Shown here in pieces: positions 31,335-39,487 of a DNA stretch of 42,908 nt. The stretch spans positions 1 through 42,908 of the forward strand of contig CAKZIX010000136.1 in the NCBI GenBank assembly GCA_936936565.1, read 5' to 3'. The notes under the pieces are model-generated. The model was not told the origin of the DNA, made no database searches, and worked only from the letters and a program-made list of their open reading frames with translations. The position numbers were made by a program, and so were the translations under genes. This DNA comes from an uncultured Nocardiaceae bacterium. Its GTDB lineage: Bacteria; Actinomycetota; Actinomycetes; Mycobacteriales; Mycobacteriaceae. Each line of letters starts with the position of its first letter. The first letter of the stretch is position 1.

Positions 31335-32027
31335 ATGCGAGGTGACGGCAACGGCTGGTCGTTCGGTCCGGACGGAAGCAAGCGCTGGGGCCGCTACGGC
31401 GCGGCCGGATTGCTGCTGCGGGCGCCGCGGACCGATGGCGCCGGACCGGTGGTGCTGCTGCAGCACCGGTCGATTTGGAGCCATCAGGGCGGCACCTGGG
31501 CGCTGCCCGGCGGGGCGCGCGACAGCCACGAGTCCATCGTGGCCGCCGCGGTGCGTGAGGCCGAGGAAGAGACCGGCATCGACGGCGCGACGGTGTGCGT
31601 GCGCGGTGAACTGGTCACCGCCCGGCTGGGCGAGTGGACCTACAGCACAGTGGTTGCCGACACTCACGAACCGCATGCAACCAGCCTCAACGGGGAAAGT
31701 CACGAACTGCGGTGGGTCGCCGAGGCCGACGTCGCCCGGTTGCGGCTGCACCCCGGCTTCAAGGCCAGCTGGCCGCTGCTGCGTACGGTCCCGGCGCGCG
31801 TGCTGATCGGGCCCGACGTCGACCGGGCCGACCTGGAACTGCCGCGCACGGCGCAGCTGGCCGACGGGCGCTTCGCCTGGTTGCCGGGGCTCGAGCAACC
31901 GCATGCCGCAGCGCCGATCGCCGGCGTCGACGACGTGCCCGGGGCCGAGATCACCGTCGCCCTCACCGGCGATGCCGAGTTCGCCGCCACGCTGCCCGCG
32001 GCGACGTTCGTCTTACCTGTGAGGTAA
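31335..32027 (+). CDS. mutT3: MutT-type Nudix hydrolase
   Basis: 230 residues from ATG 31335. The Nudix box is intact: GGARDSHES at its start and REAEEETGI at its end, with the 'WALPGG' strand just before. MutT3 of M. tuberculosis (Rv0413) hydrolyses 8-oxo-dGTP-class nucleotides to protect DNA and occupies the same position between glnX and thiE. The product is longer than minimal Nudix proteins; its C-terminal 90 residues (from about DVDRADLELP) are an extension shared by actinobacterial forms. It is divergent from glnX across 96 bases that contain TATTGT (31282-31287) as a possible -10. Confidence 0.88.
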   Translation: MRGDGNGWSFGPDGSKRWGRYGAAGLLLRAPRTDGAGPVVLLQHRSIWSHQGGTWALPGGARDSHESIVAAAVREAEEETGIDGATVCVRGELVTARLGEWTYSTVVADTHEPHATSLNGESHELRWVAEADVARLRLHPGFKASWPLLRTVPARVLIGPDVDRADLELPRTAQLADGRFAWLPGLEQPHAAAPIAGVDDVPGAEITVALTGDAEFAATLPAATFVLPVR

Positions 32028-32050
32028 TCGCGCTGCGTCACGGCGGTGCC

Positions 32051-32056
32051 TAGCGT
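32051..32056 (+). promoter_or_regulatory. Predicted -10 element (TAGCGT) for the small membrane protein gene
   Basis: TAGCGT ends 7 bases before ATG 32064, predicting a leaderless transcript and adding support to that short gene. Confidence 0.4.
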
Positions 32057-32063
32057 CGAAGCC

Positions 32064-32372
32064 ATGAGCGAGCACAGATTCCTCCGGTTCGTCCTGCACG
32101 CCGACGAATCCGGTTCGTCGGCCTACATCCCGCTCGCGCTCGTCGCGGCGCCGGTCATCGCGGTGCTCAACCCCGGCGGCACGATCGAATGGCTGATGTG
32201 GGCCGGGCTGCTCGCGCTGGCGATCTGGCTGGCCGCGTGCGGGGTGCTGATGGCTGCCACGCTGGGCCGGGTGATGGCCCGCGGTGAGGTCCTCGACGAC
32301 GACTTCTGGAAGGAATTCCTGCAGGGCCGGTCAGATCGTCGAGCGCGCCCGGGCCGCGTCCTCGAGCGCTGA
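32064..32372 (+). CDS. Small two-span membrane protein, unknown function
   Basis: 102 residues from ATG 32064. Two hydrophobic segments (about 18-33, AYIPLALVAAPVIAVL, and 41-66, WLMWAGLLALAIWLAACGVLMAATL) are separated by a short loop; an acidic stretch (DDDFWKEF) and a basic tail follow. Composition and codon pattern look coding and a leaderless -10 stands upstream. The last 42 bases overlap the convergent thiE gene. I do not recognise the family. A true stop nearer the membrane part is not available, so the overlap is real if the gene is. Confidence 0.6.
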   Translation: MSEHRFLRFVLHADESGSSAYIPLALVAAPVIAVLNPGGTIEWLMWAGLLALAIWLAACGVLMAATLGRVMARGEVLDDDFWKEFLQGRSDRRARPGRVLER

Positions 32373-33026
32373 CTTGAGCGTGCGCGCGGCGGCCTGCGGA
32401 TCGTCGGCCGCGGTGATCGCGCGGACCACCACCGCGCGCGTGGCCCCGGCGGCGATCACCTCGGGCAACCGCTCGGAGTCCACGCCGCCGATCGCGAACC
32501 AAGGCCGGGTCGGGCCCGAATCTGCCGTCGTACGAACAAGTTCCACACCGGCGGCGGCGCGGCCCGGCTTGGTGGGCGTGGCCCACACGGGCCCGGTGCA
32601 GAAGTAGTCGATGCCGTCTTCGACGCTCGCGAGGCTGGCCTGGGCCCGTGAATGCGTGGACCGCCCGATCACCACGTCCGGCCCGAGGATCTGCCGGGCA
32701 TAGAACACCGGCAGATCGTGCTGGCCCAGGTGCAGCACGTCGGCGCCCGCCGCCAGCGCGATGTCGGCACGATCGTTGACCGCCAGCAGCGCGCCGTGGC
32801 GGCGCGTGACCGCGCGCAGCTCGGCGAGTGCGCCGAGCTCGTCGCGGGCCTCGAGCGGACCGAACTTCTGCTCGCCCACCGAACCCTTGTCCCGCAACTG
32901 GATGATGTCGACCCCGCCGGACAGGGCGGCCTCGGCGAACTTGGCGAGGTCGCCGCGTTCGCGCCGCGCATCCGTGCACAGGTAGAGCCGAGCCGACGCC
33001 AGTCGTTCCACACGCGAGATATGCAC
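32331..33026 (-). CDS. thiE: Thiamine-phosphate synthase
   Basis: 231 residues from GTG 33026, which has a TAACGT element 8 bases upstream (leaderless). It joins hydroxymethylpyrimidine diphosphate and the thiazole phosphate to give thiamine phosphate. TIM-barrel signatures are RLYLCTDARRERGDL at the start, IIQLRDKGSV (pyrophosphate contact), LLAVNDRADIALAAGADVLHLGQHDLP, IGRSTHS, YFCTGPVWATPTKPG, and WFAIGGVDSERLPEVIAAGA near the end. Length is slightly above the M. tuberculosis enzyme. It is divergent from the TPP-riboswitch-controlled thiOSG operon and is not itself under a visible riboswitch. Confidence 0.96.
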   Translation of the reverse strand: MHISRVERLASARLYLCTDARRERGDLAKFAEAALSGGVDIIQLRDKGSVGEQKFGPLEARDELGALAELRAVTRRHGALLAVNDRADIALAAGADVLHLGQHDLPVFYARQILGPDVVIGRSTHSRAQASLASVEDGIDYFCTGPVWATPTKPGRAAAGVELVRTTADSGPTRPWFAIGGVDSERLPEVIAAGATRAVVVRAITAADDPQAAARTLKSALEDAARARSTI

Positions 33027-33064
33027 GGTTGTCGACGTTAGTGCCAGATGTACCGTGGAGGTAG

Positions 33065-33171
33065 CACGCGGGAGCCGAGCAGGCTGAGAGGGAGCCCCGT
33101 CGCTCGCCTTGGGCGAGCGAGCGCAGCTCCGACCGTTAGGACCTGATCCGGATCATGCCGGCGAAGGAAGT
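33065..33171 (+). promoter_or_regulatory. TPP riboswitch of the thiOSG operon
   Basis: The thi box is complete: CGGGAGCC at the 5' side, GGCTGAGAGGGAG for the pyrimidine-binding loop, an optional P3a hairpin (CGCTCGCC...GGGCGAGCG), then GACCTGATCCGGATCATGCC and GGCGAAGGAAG for the diphosphate side and closing stem. Thiamine diphosphate binding should reduce expression of thiO, thiS and thiG. The thiO ribosome site lies about 30 bases further on, so control may be by termination or by pairing beyond the aptamer. Confidence 0.95.
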
Positions 33172-33209
33172 GATTTCAGTTCCCCGTGCCCGGAGGCAAT
33201 GAGGTGAGC

Positions 33210-34265
33210 ATGTCGCGCGGAAGTCTGGCCGTCGTCGGAGGCGGCGTCATCGGGCTGTCGGTGGCGCGTGCGGCGGCCCAGGCGGGTTGGCGGGCAACGG
33301 TTTACGACGCCGGCTCGGGCGCGACCTCGCACGTCGCCGGTGGCATGCTGGCGCCGTTGTCGGAAGCCTGGCCGGGCGAAGCCGCCGCGCTCGAGCTCGG
33401 GGTGGCGGCGTTGCGCCGGTGGCCGGAGTTCGCCGCCGGCCTCGGAGTCGACGTCGTCACCGCGCGCGGCACGCTGACGGTTGCCTTCGACGCCGCCGAC
33501 GCCACGGACCTGCGCACGGTCGCCGAGCTGCTGACCGCGCACGGACACGCCGCGGAGCTGTTGGACCGGGCGCACGTGCGCGCCGCCGAGCCCGCCGTCG
33601 GACGCGGCGTCCGGCTCGGCCTGCTCGCCCCCGACGAGCTGGCCGTGGACAACCGGATGCTGGTGCGGGCCCTGGCCGCGGGCATCGAGGTGGTGGACGG
33701 CGCCGTGCCCGACCTGTCGGCGCTGCCGGCCGACCAGGTGGTGCTGGCGGCCGGCCATGCGAGCGCCCAGCTGTGGCCGGGGCTGCCGGTGCGTCCGGTG
33801 AAGGGGGAAATCCTGCGGCTGCGTGCCCGGCCCTCCAGCCCGGTCGCGCCGGCCCGCACGATCCGGGCCCGGGTGCACGGCCGGCCGGTCTACTTGGTGC
33901 CGCGCACCGGCGGAATCGTCGTGGGCGCAACGCAATACGAGTCAGCGGACACCGCGGTGACGGTCGCCGGGGTGCGCGATCTGATCGCCGACGCCGAGGC
34001 GGTGCTGCCCGGGCTCGGCGATTACGAATTGGCCGAAGCCGCAGCGGGTTTGCGGCCCGTCTCGCCCGACAACGTGCCGCTCATCGGGCGGCTGTCCGAG
34101 CGTGTGCTCGTGGCCACCGGACACGGCCGCAACGGCTTTCTGCTGGCTCCGCTCACTGCCGACGCGATCGTCGCCGAGCTGGCGGGCAACCCGCTGCCCG
34201 AGGCCAAACATGCCGACCCGCAACGTTTCACAGAAGGAGAGTCATGGTCACCCCGAAGGTCGTGA
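33210..34265 (+). CDS. thiO: Glycine oxidase for thiazole synthesis
   Basis: 351 residues from ATG 33210, with GAGGTG 6 bases upstream; a GTG eight codons earlier is less likely. It oxidises glycine to iminoglycine (dehydroglycine) with O2, one of the building blocks of the thiamine thiazole. FAD-binding VVGGGVIGLSVARAAA at the N terminus, HVAGGMLAPLSE, PVKGEILRLRA, VYLVPRTGGIVVGATQYE and GHGRNGFLLAPLTA are all typical DAO-fold features. It is the first gene after the TPP riboswitch, and its end overlaps thiS by 22 bases. Confidence 0.96.
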   Translation: MSRGSLAVVGGGVIGLSVARAAAQAGWRATVYDAGSGATSHVAGGMLAPLSEAWPGEAAALELGVAALRRWPEFAAGLGVDVVTARGTLTVAFDAADATDLRTVAELLTAHGHAAELLDRAHVRAAEPAVGRGVRLGLLAPDELAVDNRMLVRALAAGIEVVDGAVPDLSALPADQVVLAAGHASAQLWPGLPVRPVKGEILRLRARPSSPVAPARTIRARVHGRPVYLVPRTGGIVVGATQYESADTAVTVAGVRDLIADAEAVLPGLGDYELAEAAAGLRPVSPDNVPLIGRLSERVLVATGHGRNGFLLAPLTADAIVAELAGNPLPEAKHADPQRFTEGESWSPRRS

Positions 34266-34465
34266 AGGTGGGCGTCACCGTCAACGGCGCGGATCGCGAA
34301 TTCGACCGGTTCCTCACACTGGCCGAGTTGCTCGCCGAGCTGGGCCTGCCCGACAAGGGCGTGGCGCTCGCGGTCGACGGCGTCGTCTACCCGCGGGCGC
34401 GCTGGGACGAGCCCGTCGAGCGCGGCTGGAACATCGACGTCGTGACGGCGGTGCAGGGTGGCTGA
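34244..34465 (+). CDS. thiS: Sulfur carrier protein ThiS
   Basis: 73 residues from ATG 34244, with AGAAGGAGA 4 bases upstream. It has the small ubiquitin-like beta-grasp fold, with GVTVNGADREF at the start, TLAELLAELGL in the helix, GVALAVDGVVYPRARWDE, and the mandatory C-terminal Gly-Gly, which is adenylated and thiocarboxylated to carry sulfur to ThiG. It overlaps thiO (22 bases) and thiG (8 bases), showing tight coupling. Confidence 0.95.
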   Translation: MVTPKVVKVGVTVNGADREFDRFLTLAELLAELGLPDKGVALAVDGVVYPRARWDEPVERGWNIDVVTAVQGG

Positions 34466-35219
34466 CGCGCCGTTGGAGATTGCCGGCGTCAGCTTCGGCT
34501 CTCGGCTCATCACCGGCACCGGCGGCGCGGAAAACCTTGCGGTGCTGGAGGAAACGCTCGTCGCGTCCGGCACCGAGCTGACCACCGTCGCGATGCGCCG
34601 CGTCGATGCGGCCGGCGGTACCGGGGTTTTGGATCTGCTGAAGCGGCTCGACATCACGCCGTTGCCCAACACCGCCGGCTGTCGCGGCGCCGCCGAGGCG
34701 GTGCTCACGGCACGGTTGGCACGCGAGGCGCTCGGCACCGATTGGGTGAAGCTCGAAGTGATCGCCGACGAGCGCACCCTGCTGCCCGACGCGCTCGAAT
34801 TGATCGATGCCGCAGAGCAATTGGTCGACGACGGGTTCGTCGTGCTGCCCTACACCAACGACGATCCGGCGCTTGCGCGCCGGCTGGAAGACGCCGGCTG
34901 CGTGGCCGTCATGCCGCTGGGCTCGCCGATCGGCACCGGGCTGGGTATCAACAACCCGCACAACATCGAGATGATCGTCGCCCAGGCCGGGGTGCCGGTG
35001 ATCCTGGACGCCGGCATCGGCACCGCCAGCGATGCCGCGCTGGCTATGGAACTCGGTTGCGACGCAGTGCTTTTGGCGACTGCGGTCAATCGGGCCGCCG
35101 ACCCGCCGCTGATGGCGCGCGCGATGGCCGATGCGGTGCGTGCGGGCTACGCCGCCCGCCGGGCGGGGCGGATTCCGAAGCGGTTCTGGGCGCAGGCGTC
35201 CTCGCCGGCACCGGACTGA
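34458..35219 (+). CDS. thiG: Thiazole synthase
   Basis: 253 residues from GTG 34458, overlapping the thiS stop. It condenses 1-deoxyxylulose 5-phosphate, dehydroglycine and ThiS thiocarboxylate to the thiazole phosphate. TIM-barrel motifs are SRLITGTGGAENL at the N terminus, TVAMRRVD, LPNTAGCRGAAEAV, the Schiff-base Lys98 in WVKLEVI, VMPLGSPIGTGLGINNP, ILDAGIGTASDAALAMELG and LLATAVNRAADP. Length matches the family (about 255). It closes the thiOSG operon; a short hairpin follows. Confidence 0.97.
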   Translation: MADAPLEIAGVSFGSRLITGTGGAENLAVLEETLVASGTELTTVAMRRVDAAGGTGVLDLLKRLDITPLPNTAGCRGAAEAVLTARLAREALGTDWVKLEVIADERTLLPDALELIDAAEQLVDDGFVVLPYTNDDPALARRLEDAGCVAVMPLGSPIGTGLGINNPHNIEMIVAQAGVPVILDAGIGTASDAALAMELGCDAVLLATAVNRAADPPLMARAMADAVRAGYAARRAGRIPKRFWAQASSPAPD

Positions 35220-35232
35220 CGGCTCGGGGTCG

Positions 35233-35252
35233 GGTCATCCTTTTGGATGACC
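35233..35252 (+). terminator. Hairpin after thiG
   Basis: GGTCATCC (35233-35240), loop TTTT, and GGATGACC (35245-35252) form a perfect 8-bp stem 13 bases past the thiG stop. No T tract follows. The ABC transporter genes begin 57 bases later. Confidence 0.55.
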
Positions 35253-35309
35253 GAAGTCGCGACCTGCGGTCGATGTGCTTGCTAACGATCAGCGGGCACA
35301 GTGAACGGC

Positions 35310-36242
35310 ATGATCGAAGTCAACGGATTGACCAAGCATTTCGGGTCGACCCACGCCGTCGAGGATCTGACGTTCTCCGTGCGGCCGGGTCAGGTCACCG
35401 GCTTCCTCGGACCGAACGGCGCCGGGAAGTCGACCACCATGCGCATGATCCTGGGCCTGGACACGCCCACCGCGGGCAGCGCCCTGATCCAGGGCAAGCC
35501 CTACCGGGAGCTGTCGCATCCGCTGCGCACCGTCGGCGCGCTGCTCGATGCGCGGTGGGTGCACCCGAACCGGTCGGCACGCGCGCACCTGCAGTGGATG
35601 GCCGCCTCCAACGGCATCCCGCGCCGGCGGGTCGACGAGGTGCTGCACCTGGTCGGGCTCACCGAGGTCGCGGGCAAGAAGGCCGGCGGCTTTTCGCTGG
35701 GCATGTCGCAGCGCCTCGGCCTGGCCGGTGCCCTGCTGGGCGACCCGCCGGTGCTGCTGTTCGACGAGCCCGTCAACGGCCTCGATCCCGAGGGCATCCT
35801 GTGGATTCGCCGCTTCATGCAGCGGCTGGCCGCGGAGGGCCGCACCGTGCTGGTGTCGAGCCACCTGCTCTCGGAAATGTCGCAGACCGCCGAGCACCTC
35901 GTCGTCATCGGCCGCGGCCGGCTGATCGCCGACACCACCGTCGCCGAGTTCATCGACACCGCCAGCGAGACCACCGTGCGCGTGCGCAGCCCGCAACTGG
36001 ATGCGCTGCGCAGCCTGCTCACCGGCAGCGGACTCACGGTGCGCGACGAGGACGGCACCGCGCTCAACGTGATCGGTGCGCCCAGCGACAAGATCGGCGA
36101 GATCGCCGCGAACAACGCAATCACCCTCTACGAGCTTGCGCCGCAACGCGGTTCGCTCGAAGAGGCATTCATGAAGCTCACCGGTGGCGAGGTCCAGTAC
36201 CACGGCAGCGGTGTCGACGAGGTTATGGGAGGTGCGCTGTGA
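35310..36242 (+). CDS. ABC transporter ATP-binding protein (ABC-2 exporter type)
   Basis: 310 residues from ATG 35310; an in-frame GTG 3 codons earlier is possible and no clear ribosome site helps. All ATPase motifs are present: Walker A GPNGAGKST near residue 36, signature SLGMSQRLGLA, Walker B VLLFDEPVNGLDPEG, and the H-loop SSHLLSEM. A C-terminal regulatory part of about 90 residues follows, as in the CcmA/antibiotic and lantibiotic exporter group (DrrA-like). The stop overlaps the permease GTG (GTGA), so ATPase and permease are made together. The exported substrate is not evident; similar pairs in actinobacteria give drug, lipid or peptide resistance. Confidence 0.93.
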   Translation: MIEVNGLTKHFGSTHAVEDLTFSVRPGQVTGFLGPNGAGKSTTMRMILGLDTPTAGSALIQGKPYRELSHPLRTVGALLDARWVHPNRSARAHLQWMAASNGIPRRRVDEVLHLVGLTEVAGKKAGGFSLGMSQRLGLAGALLGDPPVLLFDEPVNGLDPEGILWIRRFMQRLAAEGRTVLVSSHLLSEMSQTAEHLVVIGRGRLIADTTVAEFIDTASETTVRVRSPQLDALRSLLTGSGLTVRDEDGTALNVIGAPSDKIGEIAANNAITLYELAPQRGSLEEAFMKLTGGEVQYHGSGVDEVMGGAL

Positions 36243-37012
36243 TCAGCGTGCTCAACGCAGAACGCATCAAGTTCACGTCCGTCCGCTCGCCGCTGTGGTG
36301 CTCGGTCATCATCGTCGCACTGGGGCTGGGCCTGGCCGCTTTGCTCGGCTGGCTCGAACAGCAGCGACTCGACGACCCGTCGAGCGCCGAGGGTCTCACC
36401 CCGCTGACCTCCTCCGGCGCGGTCGCCGGCGTCACCGGATTCGGCATCATGGTGTTGATGATCATGGCCGCGCTGTCGATCACCAGTGAGTACCGCTTCG
36501 GCATCGTCCGCACCACATTCCAGGCGATCCCGAATCGCACCAAGGTGCTGCTCGCCAAGGCTGGATTCATCGGTGTCTACGGTGCCGTGCTCACGGTGGT
36601 GCTCGGTTTCGCGGCGTTCTTCGTCGCCAAGGCGATGGCCGGATCCGATGCCACCACGTTGACGCTGACCTCCGCCGCCGACTGGCGACCGATGTACGGA
36701 CTGGGCATCTACGCCCTGCTCTGTGCGTTCCTCGCCATCGGTATCGGAGCGCTGCTGCGGCAGTCGGCTGCTGCCATTGCGTTGCTGCTGCTGTGGTCGC
36801 TGCTGCTGGAGAGTCTGGTCGGGTTGTTCGGCAGCGTGGGCCGCGACATTCAGGCGTACCTGCCCTTCATGAACGCGCAGCACTTCCTCGGCGGCGCCGA
36901 GGGCGCGCTCGACTTCCCGTGGGGACCGTGGGGCAGCCTGGCCTACTTCGCCGGAATCGTCACGGCGATCTTCGTGGCCGCCATCGTCGTGGTGAACAAG
37001 CGCGACGCCTGA
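36239..37012 (+). CDS. ABC-2 type permease
   Basis: 257 residues from GTG 36239, with GGGAGG 6 bases upstream. Six membrane segments are visible, including LWCSVIIVALGLGLAALLGW at the N terminus, AGVTGFGIMVLMIMAALSIT, FIGVYGAVLTVVLGFAAFFVA, MYGLGIYALLCAFLAIGIGALL, AAIALLLLWSLLLESLVGLF, and a C-terminal AYFAGIVTAIFVAAIVVV. The SEYRFGIVRTTFQAIPNRTKVLLAK loop, which couples to the ATPase, is typical of ABC-2 permeases. A bulged hairpin follows. Confidence 0.92.
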   Translation: MISVLNAERIKFTSVRSPLWCSVIIVALGLGLAALLGWLEQQRLDDPSSAEGLTPLTSSGAVAGVTGFGIMVLMIMAALSITSEYRFGIVRTTFQAIPNRTKVLLAKAGFIGVYGAVLTVVLGFAAFFVAKAMAGSDATTLTLTSAADWRPMYGLGIYALLCAFLAIGIGALLRQSAAAIALLLLWSLLLESLVGLFGSVGRDIQAYLPFMNAQHFLGGAEGALDFPWGPWGSLAYFAGIVTAIFVAAIVVVNKRDA

Positions 37013-37024
37013 CCCGCCGACCGT

Positions 37025-37056
37025 CCGCCGTCGACCTCGTTGGTGAAGGTCGGCGG
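37025..37056 (+). terminator. Bulged hairpin after the ABC permease
   Basis: CCGCCG (37025-37030) plus ACCT (37034-37037) pair with AGGT plus CGGCGG (37047-37056) around a 9-base loop and one 3-base bulge. The following bases contain TTT twice. It would separate the exporter operon from the lipoprotein gene. Confidence 0.45.
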
Positions 37057-37086
37057 CGGTTTCGGGTTTCTGTCGGTGATCATCCG

Positions 37087-37092
37087 TATGGT
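37087..37092 (+). promoter_or_regulatory. Predicted -10 element (TATGGT) for the lipoprotein peptidase gene
   Basis: TATGGT ends 6 bases before ATG 37099, predicting a leaderless transcript. Confidence 0.45.
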
Positions 37093-37098
37093 GTCGGT

Positions 37099-38535
37099 AT
37101 GCCTCGCTCACACCGCTGGACCGGGTTGGCCGTGCTGTCCGTGGTTGCGCTCGTGCTGGCCGGTTGCGGCGCCGAGGAGTCGCCGCGCGCGGCGGTGGAT
37201 CTGCCCGCCGCGGTCCAGGGCGATGCGGTTTTCGCGCACCTGCAGCAGCTGGACCGGATCGCCAAGGAGCACGGGGGCAATCGGGCGGCCGGCACGCCGG
37301 GCTACGACGCGAGCCTGGATTACGTCGTGAAAACGCTGCGGGACAAGGGTTTCGACGTACAGACCCCCGAGTTCGAGTTCCAGCGTTTCCAGGTCCGCGC
37401 CCAAAGCCTGGCCGCGGGCGGGCGCAATCTCGAGGTGGCCACGCTCACGTACTCGCCGGCCACCCCCGAGGGCGGCATCACCGCACCGCTGGTCGCGGTC
37501 CCGCCGGACGACACGCCGGGCTGCGAGGCCGCCGATTACGCGGGTGTCACCGTGCGCGACGGGATCGCCCTGGTCAAGCGCGGCAGTTGCCCGTTTTCGC
37601 AGAAGCAGAAGGTCGCAGCCGAGCAGGGTGCGCGCGCCGTGGTGGTGTACAACCACGAAGACGGCCGCCCCGGCGGCACGCTCGGCGCACCCGGCCCGAT
37701 TCCCGCGGTCGCGGTGAGCAAGGCGGACGGGGAGGCGCTGGCCGCCCAGCCGCAACCGGTCACCCTGGTGGTCGATTCGCGGACCGAAAAGACCATGTCG
37801 CGCAACGTGATCGCGCAGACCCGCACCGGCGCCACAGACAACGTCGTGATGGTCGGTGCGCATCTGGACAGCGTGCCCGCCGGTCCGGGCATCAACGACA
37901 ACGGCTCCGGCACCGCTGCCGTCCTCGAAACGGCGCTGCAGCTGGGTCCGGCTCCGCAGGTGCGCAACGCCGTGCGGTTCGCGTGGTGGGGCGCCGAAGA
38001 ACTGGGGCTGCTGGGTTCGGAGGCCTACGTCGAAGGGCTCAGCGCCGAGGCGCGGCTCGATATCGCGCTGTACCTGAACTTCGACATGGTCGGCTCGCCG
38101 AATCCGGGCTACTTCAGCTACGACGGCGACAATTCCGACGCCGTGGGCGAGCCGGCGGGCCCGCAGGGCTCCGCGGAAATCGAGCAGGTTACCAACGCCT
38201 ACCTCGAGCAGATCGGGGTCACGCCGCAGGGCACCGATTTCTCCGGCCGCTCGGACTACGGCCCGTTCATCGCCCGCGGAATTCCCTCCGGCGGTACCGA
38301 TTCCGGCGTCGAGGAGAAGAAAACCGCAGCGCAGGTGGAGCGTTGGGGCGGCACCGAAGGCGAGGCGTTCGACAAGAACTACCACGCTCCCGGCGACACT
38401 ATCGACAACATCAATCGTGAAGCGCTGGCACGTCATTCGCGCGTGGTGGCGTATCTGACGCAGCGGTACTCGGAGTCCACCGACGGTGTACCCGGTCGCG
38501 GTGAGCGGGCGGCGGTTCGTGGCTCGGACCGCTGA
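37099..38535 (+). CDS. lpqL: M28-family aminopeptidase lipoprotein, LpqL-like
   Basis: 478 residues from ATG 37099. The signal ends in the lipobox LVLAGC (Cys23), so the enzyme is anchored on the outer face of the membrane. A PA (protease-associated) domain (about 140-225, with VKRGSCPFSQKQ) is inserted before the catalytic part. The two-zinc M28 site is complete: His255 in GAHLDSV, bridging Asp267 in INDNGSGT, Glu300/Glu301 in GAEELGLLG (general base and ligand), Asp329 in NFDMVG and His429 in YHAPGDT. It removes N-terminal residues from peptides or cleaves dipeptides. Position after thiG corresponds to lpqL (Rv0418) of M. tuberculosis from memory. Confidence 0.92.
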   Translation: MPRSHRWTGLAVLSVVALVLAGCGAEESPRAAVDLPAAVQGDAVFAHLQQLDRIAKEHGGNRAAGTPGYDASLDYVVKTLRDKGFDVQTPEFEFQRFQVRAQSLAAGGRNLEVATLTYSPATPEGGITAPLVAVPPDDTPGCEAADYAGVTVRDGIALVKRGSCPFSQKQKVAAEQGARAVVVYNHEDGRPGGTLGAPGPIPAVAVSKADGEALAAQPQPVTLVVDSRTEKTMSRNVIAQTRTGATDNVVMVGAHLDSVPAGPGINDNGSGTAAVLETALQLGPAPQVRNAVRFAWWGAEELGLLGSEAYVEGLSAEARLDIALYLNFDMVGSPNPGYFSYDGDNSDAVGEPAGPQGSAEIEQVTNAYLEQIGVTPQGTDFSGRSDYGPFIARGIPSGGTDSGVEEKKTAAQVERWGGTEGEAFDKNYHAPGDTIDNINREALARHSRVVAYLTQRYSESTDGVPGRGERAAVRGSDR

Positions 38536-38569
38536 GCCGAGTGAGACTTGGCTCACGCTGGTCCTGGGC

Positions 38570-38575
38570 TACTCT
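38570..38575 (+). promoter_or_regulatory. Predicted -10 element (TACTCT) for the cyclase gene
   Basis: TACTCT ends 6 bases before GTG 38582; TTGGCT (38548-38553) is a possible -35 at 16-base spacing. A leaderless start is predicted. Confidence 0.45.
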
Positions 38576-38581
38576 CGTTGG

Positions 38582-39487
38582 GTGATTTCCCGCCCCGACG
38601 GCGACGACCGCCCCGCGTCCGCCGCTGCGAACGGGTCGTCGCAGGAAGCGGCTGCGAACACGTCGCCGCCGGACGCGGGCGGCCGTAGCCGGCGCCGGCG
38701 CGCCGCCAAGTCGATCTCCCGCCAAATCGATGCGATGAACAACAGCGCCGGGGCCGTCGAGCGGGTGCGCCGCGCCCGCGCGCTGCTGCCCGGGGATCCG
38801 GCGTTCGGCGATCCGCTGTCCACCACCGGTCCGGGCAGTGCACGGGCTGTCGCTCGCTTCGCCGACCGGCTCGTGGGCGATCGGGAGAGCGTCGGCCACG
38901 AGATGGGCCTGGCCGCACTGCAGGTGTGGCAGGCGATGCTCGAACAGGTCGGCCGGGGCAAGGGCACACACGAGGTCACGGTGATGTTCACCGATCTGGT
39001 CGCGTTCTCCAGCTGGTCGTTGGCTGCCGGTGACGAGGCCACGCTGGAATTGCTGCGTGAGGTGGCCAAGGCCATCGAGCCGCCCATCCAGGATCGCGGC
39101 GGACAAGTGGTCAAGCGGCTCGGCGACGGCGTGATGGCGGTGTTCTCGTCGGCCGATCGTGCGGTGCAGGCCGCAGTCGCGGCGCGGTCGAACCTCGCCG
39201 AGGTCGAGGTGGAGGGCTTCAAACCGCTGATGCGGGTGGGGTTGCACACCGGTACCCCGCGCCAGATCGGCGGCGACTGGCTCGGCGTCGACGTCACCAT
39301 CGCCGCGCGCGTGATGGAGGCCGGCGGCAACGGCAACACGATGCTCTCGGCCACCACGTTGCAGGCCCTGCACCCGGACACCCTCGACAAGCTCGGCTGC
39401 TCGGTAAAGCCTTACCGCCGAAGCTTTTTCGCCTCGCCGCTGAGCGGTGTGCCGGAGGATCTACGAATCTTCACCCTGATGTTGTGA
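38582..39487 (+). CDS. Class III adenylyl/guanylyl cyclase with Thr at the transition-state position
   Basis: 301 residues from GTG 38582. Residues 1-125 are a basic, partly disordered and helical region (SRRRRAAKSISRQIDAMNN); the cyclase homology domain spans about 130-300. Metal-binding Asp138 (MFTDLVAFS) and Asp182 (RLGDGVMAVF), substrate-specifying Lys178 and Asp232 (GDWLGVDV), and Arg243 (AARV) are all present and correctly spaced. The residue seven after Asp232, normally Asn, is Thr239. It should make cAMP, but the change could lower or alter activity. No membrane segment or known sensor domain is seen. The last 27 bases overlap the convergent thiD. Confidence 0.9.
   Translation: MISRPDGDDRPASAAANGSSQEAAANTSPPDAGGRSRRRRAAKSISRQIDAMNNSAGAVERVRRARALLPGDPAFGDPLSTTGPGSARAVARFADRLVGDRESVGHEMGLAALQVWQAMLEQVGRGKGTHEVTVMFTDLVAFSSWSLAAGDEATLELLREVAKAIEPPIQDRGGQVVKRLGDGVMAVFSSADRAVQAAVAARSNLAEVEVEGFKPLMRVGLHTGTPRQIGGDWLGVDVTIAARVMEAGGNGNTMLSATTLQALHPDTLDKLGCSVKPYRRSFFASPLSGVPEDLRIFTLML

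Noticed and set aside
38541..38556. CRP-like dyad GTGAGACTTGGCTCAC before the cyclase gene
   Set aside because: The GTGA and TCAC halves are 8 bases apart instead of 6, so it does not fit the CRP spacing.
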